Source: Leucogyrophana mollusca
Lineage: Eukaryota; Basidiomycota; Agaricomycetes; Boletales
DNA: 64,000 bases
Reading direction: 5' to 3'
Assembly: GCA_021014945.1 (NCBI GenBank)
Contig: MU266466.1
Span: 1 to 64,000 of the forward strand
Below are positions 10,439 through 21,817 of the stretch, one piece after another. A model generated the notes under the pieces. That model was not told the DNA's origin, searched no databases, and saw nothing but the letters and a program-made list of their open reading frames with translations. A program made the translations under genes and the position numbers. Position 1 is the stretch's first letter; every line of letters begins with the position of its first letter.

Positions 10439-12367
10439 TCAAAATGCTACCCTTCTCATCTCTAAATCGATTGCCGGGAACTGAAGTACAACGTCATTCC
10501 CATGCTGCTTAACGCGAATGGAGTTGACCGAGACACCATCAATGTATCCATAGCCATCGAGCGCTGCCCACGAAAAGAGACACCCATCAAGGGCGGCAGG
10601 GAATGCAAGTCTAGATGTTTGGCATAATGAGTAACCTGCAAAGTGGAAGCATGATGAACTCACCGATATTCATCTTCCCTGGTGGACCAGAGTGGAAGCC
10701 TTTGTGCCTCGTCGTTCCCTTGAATCACGGCTAGCACATTTGTCCCATTTAACGTATACTTTGTGACGTAGAGAGAGCCTTCGTCGATCTCAATGGCGAT
10801 GTTGTTTCGACTGCCGTCTGATGACCACGTTCCAACCAAAACATTCCGAGTGGCGTCTGCGATGGCGGCATCGAAAGCTTCCTGGACCTGTTCCAATATG
10901 AGTGTGCTCAACGGAAAGGTCTGCGATGTCGGGCCAGTGGTGAGGAGCACAACCCCGTATGAGCTGGTAGGGTTGATGATGATCCTGGTATGGTGTCCGG
11001 CAAGTCTACCCGCTGCGAGCATACTCAGGGCAGAACTCGCAGGAAACGAAAGGAAGGTACGAACCCTTTGCGAATACCTCCTGTTTGCGACCATATGCGT
11101 CCCTAATCGATTCTATCTCCCACACAAGTCCAACTTCGGAAAAGTCATCATACCACGTGTGGAGAGGCCTCATCCACTCCCTCACTGAAGTCGGAGAAAC
11201 CGGGCTCTCCGATCGACTTGGATCAATGAGAACTTGCATGAGCTTCACAAGGTCCGACAGTGAGCTCATTTGGCCTCCGGATGGATTTGACGCATCCCCA
11301 AAGTCCTGATCCTGTTTCAAAAGACGTCATTGATTGAATTGACCTGAGGGTTCTGCTTTCTTACAACTTCATGAGAATAGAACGAAGCCACCGCGACGTG
11401 GTGTTTGTTAGCATCGGTTGTGAGAAACGAAGTTCCATTGAAGCCGAGGGGACCAAACACATCGCGATGTATGAGTTGGGCATGCGTGGACGGTGCATCT
11501 TCTCCTTCAAAGGCACGATTTGCGGCTACGTTCGCCATACCTAAAAGCTGGAATCCAGTGTTGGAGTATACAGGATACGTGTACGGAGGGACAACGGGTT
11601 GGTTCGCTGATATCGCTTTGAAAATGTCCTCGAGAGTGGGAAACGGCCTGCCGTTTTCTGGTGGCGGGCCCCCTCCACCTAGAGACGTGGGCCATGCCTG
11701 ACTAGCATCACCAGGAGGGAGATCTCTACCTAACCCGGACATATGGCTCATCAGTTGGCGGTACGTGATGGGACCCTCGTCTCTATTGTAGACGAGCCGG
11801 GGAAAGACTCGAGAGATGGGCTCGTCCCTAAAGCATACCGTTAGAGCCGTTCGCAACATCGGAGGCGACTTACAAGCTGAGTACCCCACGGTCACGGAGG
11901 ATTAAGGTCTCCATAGTAGTGGATACCTTCGACAAAGACGCCAAGCGGTAGATGGAATGTCTGTCAACTGTGCCCCTCTTGTCTTGGTCGGTCTCATTCG
12001 CACGCAGTGGGCCCCAGAAGCTCTCGTACAATGAGCCGTTGGAGGCTACAATCGCCACACTGAGACTGTCGATTCCTCCTTCCTTAAAGCGAGTTGTCAG
12101 TGCGGTGTCCAAGTTCAACAAGGCCTGTTTCAGTGCCGGATGGTGCACGGAGGGAGGGTTCCTAACAAGTAGAGTTGGCAGCGGAGGGCGACATGGATGC
12201 TTGTTGGCTTCGCGATGTGAATTTCTACTGGAGTCGGCTTGACGACTTCTGGCAAGGTAGAGCACGACAGCCAATAAGAAGGCATTGAAGACGAGACTCC
12301 ACCGCGGTGCTCTAGTGGTGCGCTGCCATGTTCGAACGCCGGTCGGTAGCTCGACGGACTGCTTCAT
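10439..12367 (-). CDS. Serine beta-lactamase-like / class C-type hydrolase (ARB_00930-like)
   Basis: A multi-exon gene. The start MKQSVELPTGVRTWQR precedes one hydrophobic segment (SLVFNAFLLAVVLYLA), so the enzyme is probably membrane-anchored or secreted. Exon 1 carries the SxxK nucleophile motif in YRLASLSKVST. Exon 2 has the core MSHMSGLGRDLP and the YxN motif in YPVYSNTGFQLLGMA. Exon 3 begins DQDFGDASNPSGGQMSS. A later exon holds GHHTRIIINPTSSYG, at the place of the usual HTG/KTG strand, here HTR. A C-terminal beta-rich domain (LVGTWSSDGSRNNIAIEID) ends at 10439. Fungal members of this fold are hydrolases, lactonases or transesterases; some lie in metabolite clusters. The substrate cannot be inferred. 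Position between two UstYa-like genes suggests a shared pathway, which is inference. Confidence 0.83.
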
Positions 12368-13411
12368 CTTTACACACACAAAAAAGGTAAAATGGACTGG
12401 GTGGGCACTATTTAAGTGAGGATAGATGGCATTGTTGATATGATGGTTCGGAATCAAACCTTACCTGACCTACCGTGCGTTGGGCGCCTCAGAAGGTGAG
12501 CAGGTGTGAACAGAATGAATGGGTAATTGGACTATCAATAGTGGGTTCACAGGACTATGCATGTGCGTTTTGTCGAAGCACGATCGAGATCCTATATTAT
12601 GATATGCCGAGATGAGACACGCGTGAATATTTTTGTGCAACACCCATACGTACGACTTGTTATCATCATTTACTAAGTTGAATAATCAGAGCCTTCCTCT
12701 CCGACTTGTATTTACTTATCAAAAAGGACAGATAGCTGCCATGGACAGGTTTGGAATCAAAAACCGATCGAAGGTGCTCATGCGGTCCGGCGGAGGAGGG
12801 TTCTAAATTGGAGGATCACTTGGTAACACCGTATGCCATGCCCAATGAAGCAGCAAGCTAACGAGTGATATTGTGGTCGTGGAGCCAGCTCAGAATCCAG
12901 AATCCGGATGACTTGAGCGATGTGGGTTGAAGCTCTAGTCTCGCGCGGTCAAGGCTGCTGCTAACCGACAGCAACCGCGCCAACGAAAAAGGCCAAAAGT
13001 CGAGAAAGTACACAGCTCCTGCCCCAAACACACCTCCAAGTCCCAACGCACGCTAAGCACCCTTCCCAATAAAATGTTATATTGCAACAACTTCATCGAG
13101 CTGCCCGCCTTCCGGACTCGAAGGACTTCCAGCGCACTCTGTTCGACATTGGAGCTGATTTCTTCAAGGGTCGTGGTTCTGGGTCGGTCCTGGGGAGCAG
13201 ACAGTGATTATAAGTGTAAACGAGAAAGAGCCTAGCAAGTAATGAACAGATGTGTGGATTTTCTGAATTAGAAACCGTGTTCGAACTTTGGACGCGTTGG
13301 ACAAGGTTTTCGGAAAGAGCTGTATGTAGTGTGCAAACGCTACATTACATAGTCCCAAGTACGCAGTCCCATCCTTGACAGTGCAACACAATAGATACTA
13401 TAAGGATCCAT
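12368..13411. other. Intergenic stretch
   Basis: I see no supported gene. It lies upstream of the beta-lactamase-like gene and downstream of the second UstYa-like gene, so it holds the promoter of the former. The short frames present have no recognisable motif. Confidence 0.4.
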
Positions 13412-14048
13412 CTAAGGTACGGTCTTGCATTGTTTCCAGCTCCTCTCTGCCTCTCTATACACTTGTGTCCAATCCTTGCACGTACGGTCGCGCGTTATAT
13501 CGACACCGAGCTTCCCGGGGCTGTATACGATAGGCTCCAGGGTGACGTCTGCTCGACATAGTACCAACATCCGCATATAGTTTAAGCAGTGTTGAGCATG
13601 ACCAGGCGCCCGCATGCCTGCAACAATGGTCTGGCGAATGCGGTCGAGGCAATGCAGCTCATGGAACATGGTTAAAGCAAAGATGCGTTTCTGCGGACCC
13701 AGGCACACAAAGCCTTCCCCTGCGAGTGGGAACTGCGCTTGCCACTCTTCCACTGCGTCGATTGAATAGTGCACCGTTTCCTCTGGTGAGAGTCCGACTG
13801 TGTCAAGCATCATGGGATAAAATTCGGGGAAATCATCTTCGAGCCAACCTACGATCGGAGAACCTCAATTCTGGCACATCGAAGAGTGTGGGTCACAGCT
13901 CACTGTAATGGTTGGCGCTGACGCTATCGTCCCTTATACTAGTGATCTTTGTGACAAGACATGTGGTCCATACGGCGAACAAAGCTGCTAGGCAAGTCCA
14001 AATTTTCAGCTCCACAAGCGGCGAGATGGCAGGTTGCGAGAATCGCAT
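13412..14048 (-). CDS. UstYa-like (DUF3328) membrane-anchored protein 2
   Basis: Two exons. Exon 1 starts MRFSQPAISPLVELKIW and runs into a hydrophobic anchor (TCLAALFAVWTTCLVTKI). An intron with donor GTGAGC and acceptor CGTAG (about 52 nt, near 13850-13900) joins it to VGWLEDDFPEFYPMMLD. The lumenal part has EETVHYSIDAVEEW, then the two metal boxes FHELHCLDRIRQTIV and HCLNYMRMLVLCRADVTLEP, and ends TCKDWTQVYREAERSW. These match the DUF3328/UstYa oxidase family involved in fungal ribosomal and non-ribosomal peptide tailoring. It is about 20 residues shorter than the copy at 8727-9374 but keeps all His and Cys residues of both boxes. The splice rests on restoring the conserved EDDFP segment. 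Confidence 0.82.
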
Positions 14049-14373
14049 GGGTGTTCGACATCAGCTTCAATTCAAGGACAAGGGTGACATATGTACCCAC
14101 TTTTCTGACGGTAGACCTGATGTTTGTGACCGGAACTCGCACCTTCTGTATTCACATGGAGAGGTATCATTCCGCATGCGAGCCTGTGCAGGAACTCCTG
14201 TCTTTCTGATGCAGATTCGAATATCTGCCCTCTACGTCGGTCTAATTGGACGTCCGAGGCATGAATGGAATCTTCCGATGAAGCACTGACCTACCGGCCG
14301 GATTCGTAAAGAATTACAGGCAGTTTTTGGTACAGGCCACCCGCGCTCAAGATGTTGACCGAGCTGTTGGTGA

Positions 14374-14529
14374 TGACATGAGAATTAGAAGTTGTGGGGA
14401 CTTGATGGTGATGATGATGCCGGGCGCTCGTCCCACCAGGATGGGAACTGGTGACATGAGAATGAGAAATTGTGGGGACTTGATGGTGATGATGAGGCAG
14501 GGCGCTCGTCCCACCGCGGTGATGGACAA
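14374..14529. repeat. 78-bp direct tandem repeat, two units
   Basis: Two adjacent copies begin with TGACATGAGAAT at 14374 and 14452, exactly 78 bp (26 codons) apart, with few differences. The plus strand is open through both units (GDLMVMM repeated). On the minus strand one frame gives a His-rich repeat (HHHHHQVPT) and another gives IITIKSPQ. It lies in the roughly 670 bp between the second UstYa-like gene and the next plus-strand gene. Whether it is coding is not decided. Confidence 0.75.
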
Positions 14530-14720
14530 GCGGGCGAATGTAAGTAGCGTCTTTCAGCCTTTTACTCCGAGGTTGGATGCTATTGTTGACCTACTGAGTA
14601 CAGCACTAGCACAGCGCACAGCGCCGACGATGCCGATCAGCAAAGTAATGTCAACAGGACACCAAGTCAAAGTTGTTACCTCTCCCAAAGTTTAGTTGCA
14701 TTTTTCTGCAGACTACCTCG

Positions 14721-15647
14721 ATGACTGGAACAAAACACACCACATACCTTTCCTTACCCGCTGATGCTACAGATGAGGCCTCCAGCTCTGTTGGTTATGA
14801 CGAATACGACGAGGGTCCCCCATCACTGAGCGTGTCGCGCTCGGACTTCTCATCCCGAAGCTCGGGATGGATGGTGTTGGGATGCGTAATCGCCATCTCT
14901 ATTGCCGGGCTGAATACCTTGCTTCTGCAGCTGAAGCTCCATCAGATTAAAGTACCTTCAACAGCCCTCCGTTATCCTAGCGTATACGTTGGGCTTGAAC
15001 GGCTTATTCGCAACGAATCGTCACCATCCTGGCCCCTTAATTTCGAACACGGTCCCGATTTTCTCGGCGTCGTGGATCAATCTGTTCCACATCAACCATC
15101 TTCGGGCGAACCACAAATGATTTTGGACTCGGACGTACGTGCTGTCTACCACCTTTAGAAGGTTTATGACACTTCCTGACCGATATCCTGATTCAGCGAT
15201 CTCTGATACTGCAGTACATCGTCCGTGACTTCGGGTTGGAAAATTGTGCTATCAGCTCCCGGCTACCAGGGCCAGAAGTCGACGCGTCGCCAAAATTCTA
15301 CAACAAATCGGGTGACATAGAAACCATGTTTCTCTGGAGTCTGGAGACTCCAGTAGACTCGGTGTTGCGGTCAGCGGATTTGACATGGTCAAGCAGGCCA
15401 AGGCGACAGACCTTGATAGGGTCTTTGAATCTCACGTTAGACCGAGATTTCTCTCCATTTTTCCCCTGCCCTCGTCGTTCGGTGCAAACCATCGAACTGA
15501 GTCTGGCATGTGGTTCGCCTGGGTGCACTATGGAATTTTGGCAAGACCGGTCCCCACCTAAATTAGGTATGTCTGAAAGCAGATCCTGATTCCTGAACCC
15601 GGACTGATGTTGCAATAGGCTTCTACATTATTCAGAGCGAGGTCTAG
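14721..15647 (+). CDS. Type II single-pass membrane protein, conserved basidiomycete family (possibly But2-like)
   Basis: The start MTGTKHTTYLSLPADATDEA precedes a cytoplasmic Ser/Asp-rich stretch and a single membrane segment (WMVLGCVIAISIAGLNTLLL). The lumenal part has LRYPSVYVGLERL, then after an intron at about 15138-15198 RDFGLENCAISSRLPGP, and CTMEFWQDRSPPKLGFYI across a last small intron near 15566-15618. The stop is at 15645-15647. The YVGLERL, RDFGLENC and FWQDR patterns recall a widespread Agaricomycete family of small type II membrane proteins that is sometimes linked to the But2 C-terminal fold; I cannot confirm that fold here. No enzyme motif is visible. It is transcribed divergently from the second UstYa-like gene. 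Confidence 0.62.
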
Positions 15648-16671
15648 TATCACGCGTAAGTAGCAAATCGTGATGGGTCGACTTAGAGGGTTGGAGGTAG
15701 GGTAGTGTGAGATTCGGTAGTCGAAAGAGGGCCGAGGGGAGAGTCTGTGTCATGTATCATTTGGAAAGTGAGCAAAGCGACACGCAAATACGCAAGATAT
15801 ATACTATACATATTATTGCTCTCAGTGACTCGGATTGTGTGCAGGACTGTACCGAGATCGAGAAATCCGTTCAAGTGGGCCTCGAGCTTGGGATCAGCGT
15901 TCTATCTGTGATCCCCCACTACCGGTGCATACACGCAGAGAGATTTGTGACGGGGGTCCGAGTTCCGTTCTCAAGGAAGGCACGCATGCAAGCCCTCGAT
16001 CCTTTTGAGCTGAGGAAAGTCACGCTCAAAATGTTTTTTATCGAGGTATAATTATTTTAATAAGTTTTATGGCTAAAGGACTTACCTCTGGAAGTGCGGA
16101 TCATGACTGCGGGCGGGTGTTCCCGATGGCTCCTATACTTACAATATTTAATACGCTCGCAGATGGTGCGCACTGTCATTCTGTCGTTTTCCGGCAGAGT
16201 ACTACGTACTTTCGCCTACCCACCCTTTTGTCCCTCCCGTAGGACGTAGCCCTGATGAACCCCGAAAGCTTACCCAGCTTACAACGAAGCTTTCACAGCT
16301 TACAGCGAGACTGTACACAGCCTTCATCCAGAACTTCTCAGCTCATCTCGATAACGAGTCAGCGCTCTGAAATATAGTCGACCTTCCTCGAGCGTTTTTT
16401 TAATGGGTCCGAACTGGCTCCTCGAGAAATTTTACGCTGACTGATACTTAGCGTCACTAATGACGCTCTGTTGACAGCTTCTATAAATCGATATAATTGC
16501 TTCGTGTACCTGCTATATGTTAACTTGAAATGTCAAAATTCCTACTAGAATAGTCCAACCACTGCACTCGTCAACGCCTTGTTTTCACGGATTGTTTCGA
16601 ATAGCTTTACAGGTATATAGCAGGCCAATTGAGATACAAGGTCTGTATAAGTTTAAGGAGTCGACTCACCA
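15648..16671. other. Intergenic stretch
   Basis: A plus-strand frame at 15707-16051 (114 codons) has no recognised motif and is not called. Near 16265-16310 there are short repeats of CAGCTTACA. Nothing else is supported. Confidence 0.4.
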
Positions 16672-17847
16672 TCAGGCGGTGTCCAATGTTGCATCATGGT
16701 TGGAAGCGCTTCCGTATCCAAGAGAGGATTGGGTATTCCCGTCAGGAAAACAGAGATCCCTGGCAACTTGGCCACCATCTCCGTGGAATAGTGGTCCAGT
16801 CAACTTGTCTGAGGTCGCGGAAGGATGCTCGGGTGCAAATCGGATATCGCTGATTACTTCGTTTTGGTAATCAGTGGAATTGAAGGAGATCCCTTGAGCA
16901 ATCCTGTGTATGATCAAGTTAGGTGCAATAACCTATATTACAACCGGATGTTACTTCAGGAAAACCGGAGGCTTTCGGCGCAACAACCCACCTGCATCAT
17001 ACCAAGAATTGGTACAAAGATACTCTCCGTTGTGTTGCCGAGCGAATATAACACCAGCGTGATAATTCCGAAAAGTGTGTAGAGCGCAGCACTCTCTACA
17101 GTCATAGCGATCATGGTCAGGTATGGATGACCGGTGTGACTTCCAAGTGCCTTGTGGAGTCGTCTCCTGTAGTGAAGAAGACGCGCCGCTATGAGGAGCG
17201 AGGAGACGACGTTCTGCGCCACGGAGCATGCCCAGTATGGGATGATGAGCGACAGCACGACACTTGAATTTTGGAATGACTGTGGGTGGCACGACTCCCA
17301 GAGGAGGACTACCGAAGTCCCGATGGTAGCAATGTAAAGCAGGAAGGGCCAGACGACAACCATTCGATTACCAGTCCAGATAATATAACATCTGTACAAC
17401 TGGAGCGGCAGGCGATTATTAAGATTCGTGTGAAACACAATACATCACGCACAATAAACAGGTCAGCCAGCCAAGTATTGACGACAAATGCGGAGTCAAT
17501 GACAATTTCAGGCCAGATGGAGAGTGCGTGCAGCACGCCGTCGTCTGATTCTGTGACCAATTCGAGCAACTGGGAGGAGCCGTAATGTATGGCGAAACCC
17601 GTGTAGATTGTTGTGGCTGTCAGGAGGGCTGCGAGGTAACCCAGCAATAACATATATCCGCCTTTCTTTTGCAAGGTATACAGATTTGAGAGGCTGATGA
17701 CGGCGAAAACACCTGGGGTATCATATTAGCTTGACGGGTTAGCATGGAATAGATCTAGAAGGACAGACCATAGAATAAGGAGGCCAGGTTTGAGCCGTAG
17801 AACGCAATGCTGAAAGCATACTGAATGGATGTACTTGGGGTCGCCAT
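16672..17847 (-). CDS. Agaricomycete multi-pass (about seven-span) integral membrane protein
   Basis: Exon 1 reads MATPSTSIQYAFSIAFYGSN and ends ...LASLFYG. Exon 2 carries GGYMLLLGYLAALLTATTIY and IDSAFVVNTWLADLFIV. Exon 3 has YRCYIIWTGNRMVVVWPFLL, VVLSLIIPYWACSVAQNVV, LLIAARLLHYRRRLHKALG and a further pair of spans ending FVPILGMMQ. The final exon starts VIAPNLIIHRIAQGISF and has a soluble Ser/Gly/Asp-rich tail ending at 16672. The YRCYIIW followed by a basic loop and RLLHYRRRL pattern is typical of a large Agaricomycete membrane protein family with unknown function and a receptor-like topology. Introns are about 50-60 bp. No ligand or partner can be named. Confidence 0.72.
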
Positions 17848-19524
17848 GATTGTGACTGCGTGCTGCTTGCGGTTGGATTGGTGCAAGAATTATTTATGAG
17901 CGACAAGCTGTCACTAGCCTGTTTATGTTGATCATCCATACACAAGCAACATGATAGGATAATTATACACTGACAGTGGCCCGGAACTCATCAGCCCGAC
18001 CGCTCAACGGGAGTGTCTATATCTGCCCGTCATCAAGATCAGTTTTCGAATTATCTGCCGGGTTTCTGATTCTCACAGACAGTCCTGGTAACAATTCAAT
18101 GGCTATGCAGGCGGCAAACACACGCTCAGGTGGTTCTGGTGATGGAGCGCAGTGAGCAACGTCTCCGCATCAGACGGCGGGGAACCTGATTTAAGTCCAT
18201 CAGTCACCGACCTCCTAACTCACTGATCTACACCGGTGCTAAAAGCTAATATCAGAGTGTGCAGTGACTCGGTACTCAGGGGTGGTAGTATGGTGTACGT
18301 ACGAGACAGAAGATGCATGATGATCGATGGAGTTATGGGTTGGGGTAGGTGAATTGTAAGGGTCGAGATATGTGAGTTGTGACCGATGGGTCTGATGAAA
18401 AATCCAGTGTCCGTCTCGAACCAATTCCGATAGCGCCTATCAACGTGAAACCAAACACCATTACCCATACTGACCACGGGGCTTCTTCTATCCCGAAGAC
18501 GGTCTTACGGTCTCGCAGACGGATTCGTATCACCACACCCGCATGTGTGATTTGAGTTTCCCATGAATGTTATTGATCCGCGGTCCCAAGGCCAGGGGAC
18601 GTAGCGAATAGGTTGCCGAGGCAGTGATGGCGAGATATGATGACGGAGGTGGTAAAAGGCCAACGAGCGCAACGAACGTAGGAATGGTAGTTACCGGATT
18701 CGGCTCCTCTCATCATGAATCCATGAATGATAGTACCCGACGCTTGATTAGATGTGCCTAAAGTAGTACTGCCTGGCGGATTCTGGGAAAAACCGAGCGC
18801 CCTGATATTTGGGTACATTCTGTGCAATTCTCGGTGAGCGGGCTTGTGCTTTAAAGGAGGGCTCACCTCGGTGGGCTTAAGTACTTCTTCGCAAGATCTT
18901 TTCCACTGCTGCAACAAAAACACCCTTCATTGTGCCCTTGTAAATGTTGGTCCCGATGGAAAACATTACTCGTCGCATTGTGCTACTGCTTGTCATTTTC
19001 TGTGTATTCTCCGTTCAGGGTGGGTCGATGTCTGTTGGCCTTGGGACTCATGGAGCATGATGGTTAACGCACGCAGCAGCCTCCAAGCCTCTGAATCCTT
19101 CAGTTGACGAATCCATGGTGGACGACGACGCCAGTGGTTTCTGGGGGCCGGCTGATGTATGTGCTTTCGATTTCGGTGGCGACGAGTGATGACTGATGTT
19201 TCATGGTCCACAGAACTGAGCCTACGGCAAACGCCACGCACTCTTAGTCCAAATCGCGAGTGAAGATGGGGATTGGCATTCTGGGAACAGTTCTTGGACT
19301 GTCATGGGACACTAGAGACGCTTCGAATTGGTAACAGATGAGTTGTTTAACGCAATGACAAACAGCGCGTCCAGAGAGATGTACCGCGATCTTGTGTGTG
19401 ATCGTTAAGACAGTGTTGGCTTCATCCGTGGATTACCAGGCTTTCGACCTATCAAAAAAATGAGATACGTTAGCATGTAAAAAGGATCAGGATTTTCGTG
19501 CTGTGCCTTGTCTGGCTATGGTAG
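17848..19524. other. Long gene-poor stretch
   Basis: No gene can be supported over about 1.7 kb. Minus-strand frames at 18220-18536 and 18570-18923 include one hydrophobic segment (VWVMVFGFTLIGAIGIG) but no family match or coherent exon chain. This may be decayed coding sequence or promoter. Confidence 0.4.
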
Positions 19525-20005
19525 ATCCTTGCAGCAAAGCCGTTCCGGGAAACCATCCTACTTACGCCTACTAAGCTGCTTCAACCCTGCTTATGCTGAC
19601 ACAATGCTTTACTAGTTGTTGTTTGGCGGTGGTGTACACGCGGAACTTTAATGGTTTAAGGGAGTGTTCTTGTCGCAATCTATGTTGCACTCGAAAATCA
19701 TATCGAAGAACTAATTTACCTAGGCAAAAATAAACCCAGGTGGAGAAAGTGGAAATAATGAACGGAAGCGCACCTCAACAAGGTTCGCGGGAACGATAGT
19801 CCCACATATCGACTACAGTCTTTTGCAGTGCCTTCGCCATGGGGCTCAACGTCGACCCTATGACGTTTGTTTTTAACAGTTCTGGATTTGCGACGTAGGC
19901 TATAGTGGGTGTGTCGGGCAGCGGGGGACCCTCTTGAGTGCCGAAGGTCGTCCGGTACGTTTCAGCGAAGAAGACGATCAAGGTCGAGAGCATGTTGCGG
20001 AGTGT
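19525..20005 (-). pseudogene. Decayed 3' fragment of nucleoside hydrolase
   Basis: The sequence from about 19525 matches 3838-4350, covering the 3' flank and last exons of nucleoside hydrolase copy 2. Recognisable pieces are MLSTLIVFFAETYRTTFG, IAYVANPELLKT and VVDMWDYRSR. The last exon has an in-frame TAG after VN (the intact gene has VNQFF). About 55 bp that encode the DDTWGVNGKNCL segment are missing, and a frameshift follows PELLKT. The metal-binding N-terminal half is absent. It abuts the upstream region of the THOC3 gene. It is clearly non-functional. Confidence 0.85.
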
Positions 20006-20239
20006 GGTAGAAGTCGGGGTACGGAAACCTCAATGGGAGTCGTAGTAGCTATTGCGCTGCCTGTGGCATGCCATCGACGAGAAGGAACAGAACTCAGGAG
20101 GCTTTCTATTTGCACCTATTTAGCAGCGTCCTTGGAATTTAACAACAACAAATATCGTGTATGCTCACTTCAAGTTGGATCCCATTGCGGCTCGCTCGTT
20201 AGAGTCGCAGCACTTCCATTGTATATTGTATCTGGCATC

Positions 20240-21722
20240 ATGTCAAGCTTTGCAACAACGAACGGTAAGGAGGAGGAAGAAATCCCTCCTCCTCAGAGAC
20301 CTCCTTCGCCTCCTGCCCATGCAACTTTTGCCGCAAGGGGCCTTCATGTACGATATACGTTCGAGCCAGGCCATCTGTACTCTTATTGAAACAAATGCTC
20401 GTTGCCATCGTGATATCTTAGGCGCAAAACTTTCCCGCTCACAAACCTCGCGACCTTCGCATCCCGTCTCCTCAGGCGATGACCCACGTCGCCTGGAGTT
20501 GTGACGGCAAACGACTGGCGGCTGTCGGTATCGACAAAATTACTCGAATATGGACACCGGAAAAGAGTGCAAGTTAAACCATCTCATTGGATAATAGACA
20601 TGCTACGATATTCACAAAACAGCTCAGATGGAATCACGAGCCGCAACTCACTTTTCTGGTGGCCATTCGGATGACGTCGACTATGTATCCTGGAATCCTA
20701 CACACCCGGAACTCTTCTGCACGTCAAGTCAGAAAGACCGCCGTATTGTCTTCTGGGACGCACGACGTGAGTATTGCTTAGCATGAGTCTATGTTACACT
20801 AAATCGAACTAATTCTAGAAAGTCGCTACACTCAGCAAGTGGCGCTCAAAGTATCCCCAGTACAGACTAACTACTCACCAGACGGGAAAGCACTCTTGTA
20901 TACCTCTGCTGGCCATCAGTTGTTCTTTATGACTTGCGGCAAAGACAGCGACACGGGCAAAGAGCAGTGGCAAACTTCAGATAAAGATGGAGTCCGTACT
21001 TTCTGTAACTCTGTTACTCACTTGTTCACATTCTGATGACCATCCTGAGCAGACTATCGTTGCCTCGACTGCCATGTTTAACCATGCTGGAGACGGTGTC
21101 ATCATGACCCATCACTCAGAGCACACCCTTCGAATAATGGATTACCCGTCCCTAACCCTCCGAGAGAGTCCGGCCGCTCACGTAGGTGGCTGCGTCGCAG
21201 TAGCACTAGATCCTCGCGGAAGGTACGTTTACGTCTTTAATCCTCTATTGTGTGTCTTACAAATACCCACGTCCGCAGATACCTCGCGTCAGGAGGATAT
21301 GATTCAATTGTCAACATGTTCGATCTGAGCGAGTGGATTTGTGCTCGAACGATCACATCCTGCGAGTAAGTGCACGATGATATTCCCAAGACCTCGTGTT
21401 GATATTGCTGGTGTCCAGAAACGCCATCAACGCTTTGAGCTTCTCATACGACGGCGAATACCTGGCAATTGCTAACACAGGGACGTATATCGACATTGTG
21501 AGTATGAATTGGCCACACTTTTCTTTGTTAGCGCTTATACGCGCACTTCAGTGCGCCACCGAGACTGGAGCCCCTCTGCACCGCGTGCCGGCTTTAGCCT
21601 CGTCGCCAACTGTGACCTGGCATCCTTCAAAATACGTGTTCGCATACTGTGGGCAAACCAAATTAAAGGAAGGCGGGCCTCCTCCGGCTGCCGTGATCAG
21701 CCTGTTCGGGGGAGGTATCTAG
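20240..21722 (+). CDS. THO complex subunit 3 (THOC3/Tex1-like) WD-repeat protein
   Basis: A multi-exon WD40 protein. The THO/TREX complex couples transcription to mRNA export in the nucleus. Diagnostic segments in order: MTHVAWSCDGKRLAAVGID, KITRIWTPEKSA, SGGHSDDVDYVSWNPTHPEL, VFWDAR, SPDGKALLYTSAGHQLFF, TMFNHAGDGVIMTHHSEHT-like, VGGCVAVALDPRGRYLASGG, SIVNMFDLSEWICARTITSC, INALSFSYDGEYLAIANTG, IDI and TWHPSKYVFAYCG. The stop TAG is at 21720-21722. The 5' end is uncertain: MSSFATTNGKEEEEIPPPQ at 20240 is a reasonable first exon, and a splice into CAG|GCGATGACC near 20476 would reach the first WD repeat. Convergent with the HET gene, with about 95 bp between stops. A broken copy of its 5' end lies at 8093-8495. 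Confidence 0.82.
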
Positions 21723-21817
21723 TATTCGTGTGTGCATTTAGCTCATGTGCATTTGCGGTGTACATGTGCAAGCTACGTTTTGACAACTTCAACGGTATGG
21801 CCCTAGGTATAGAATCG

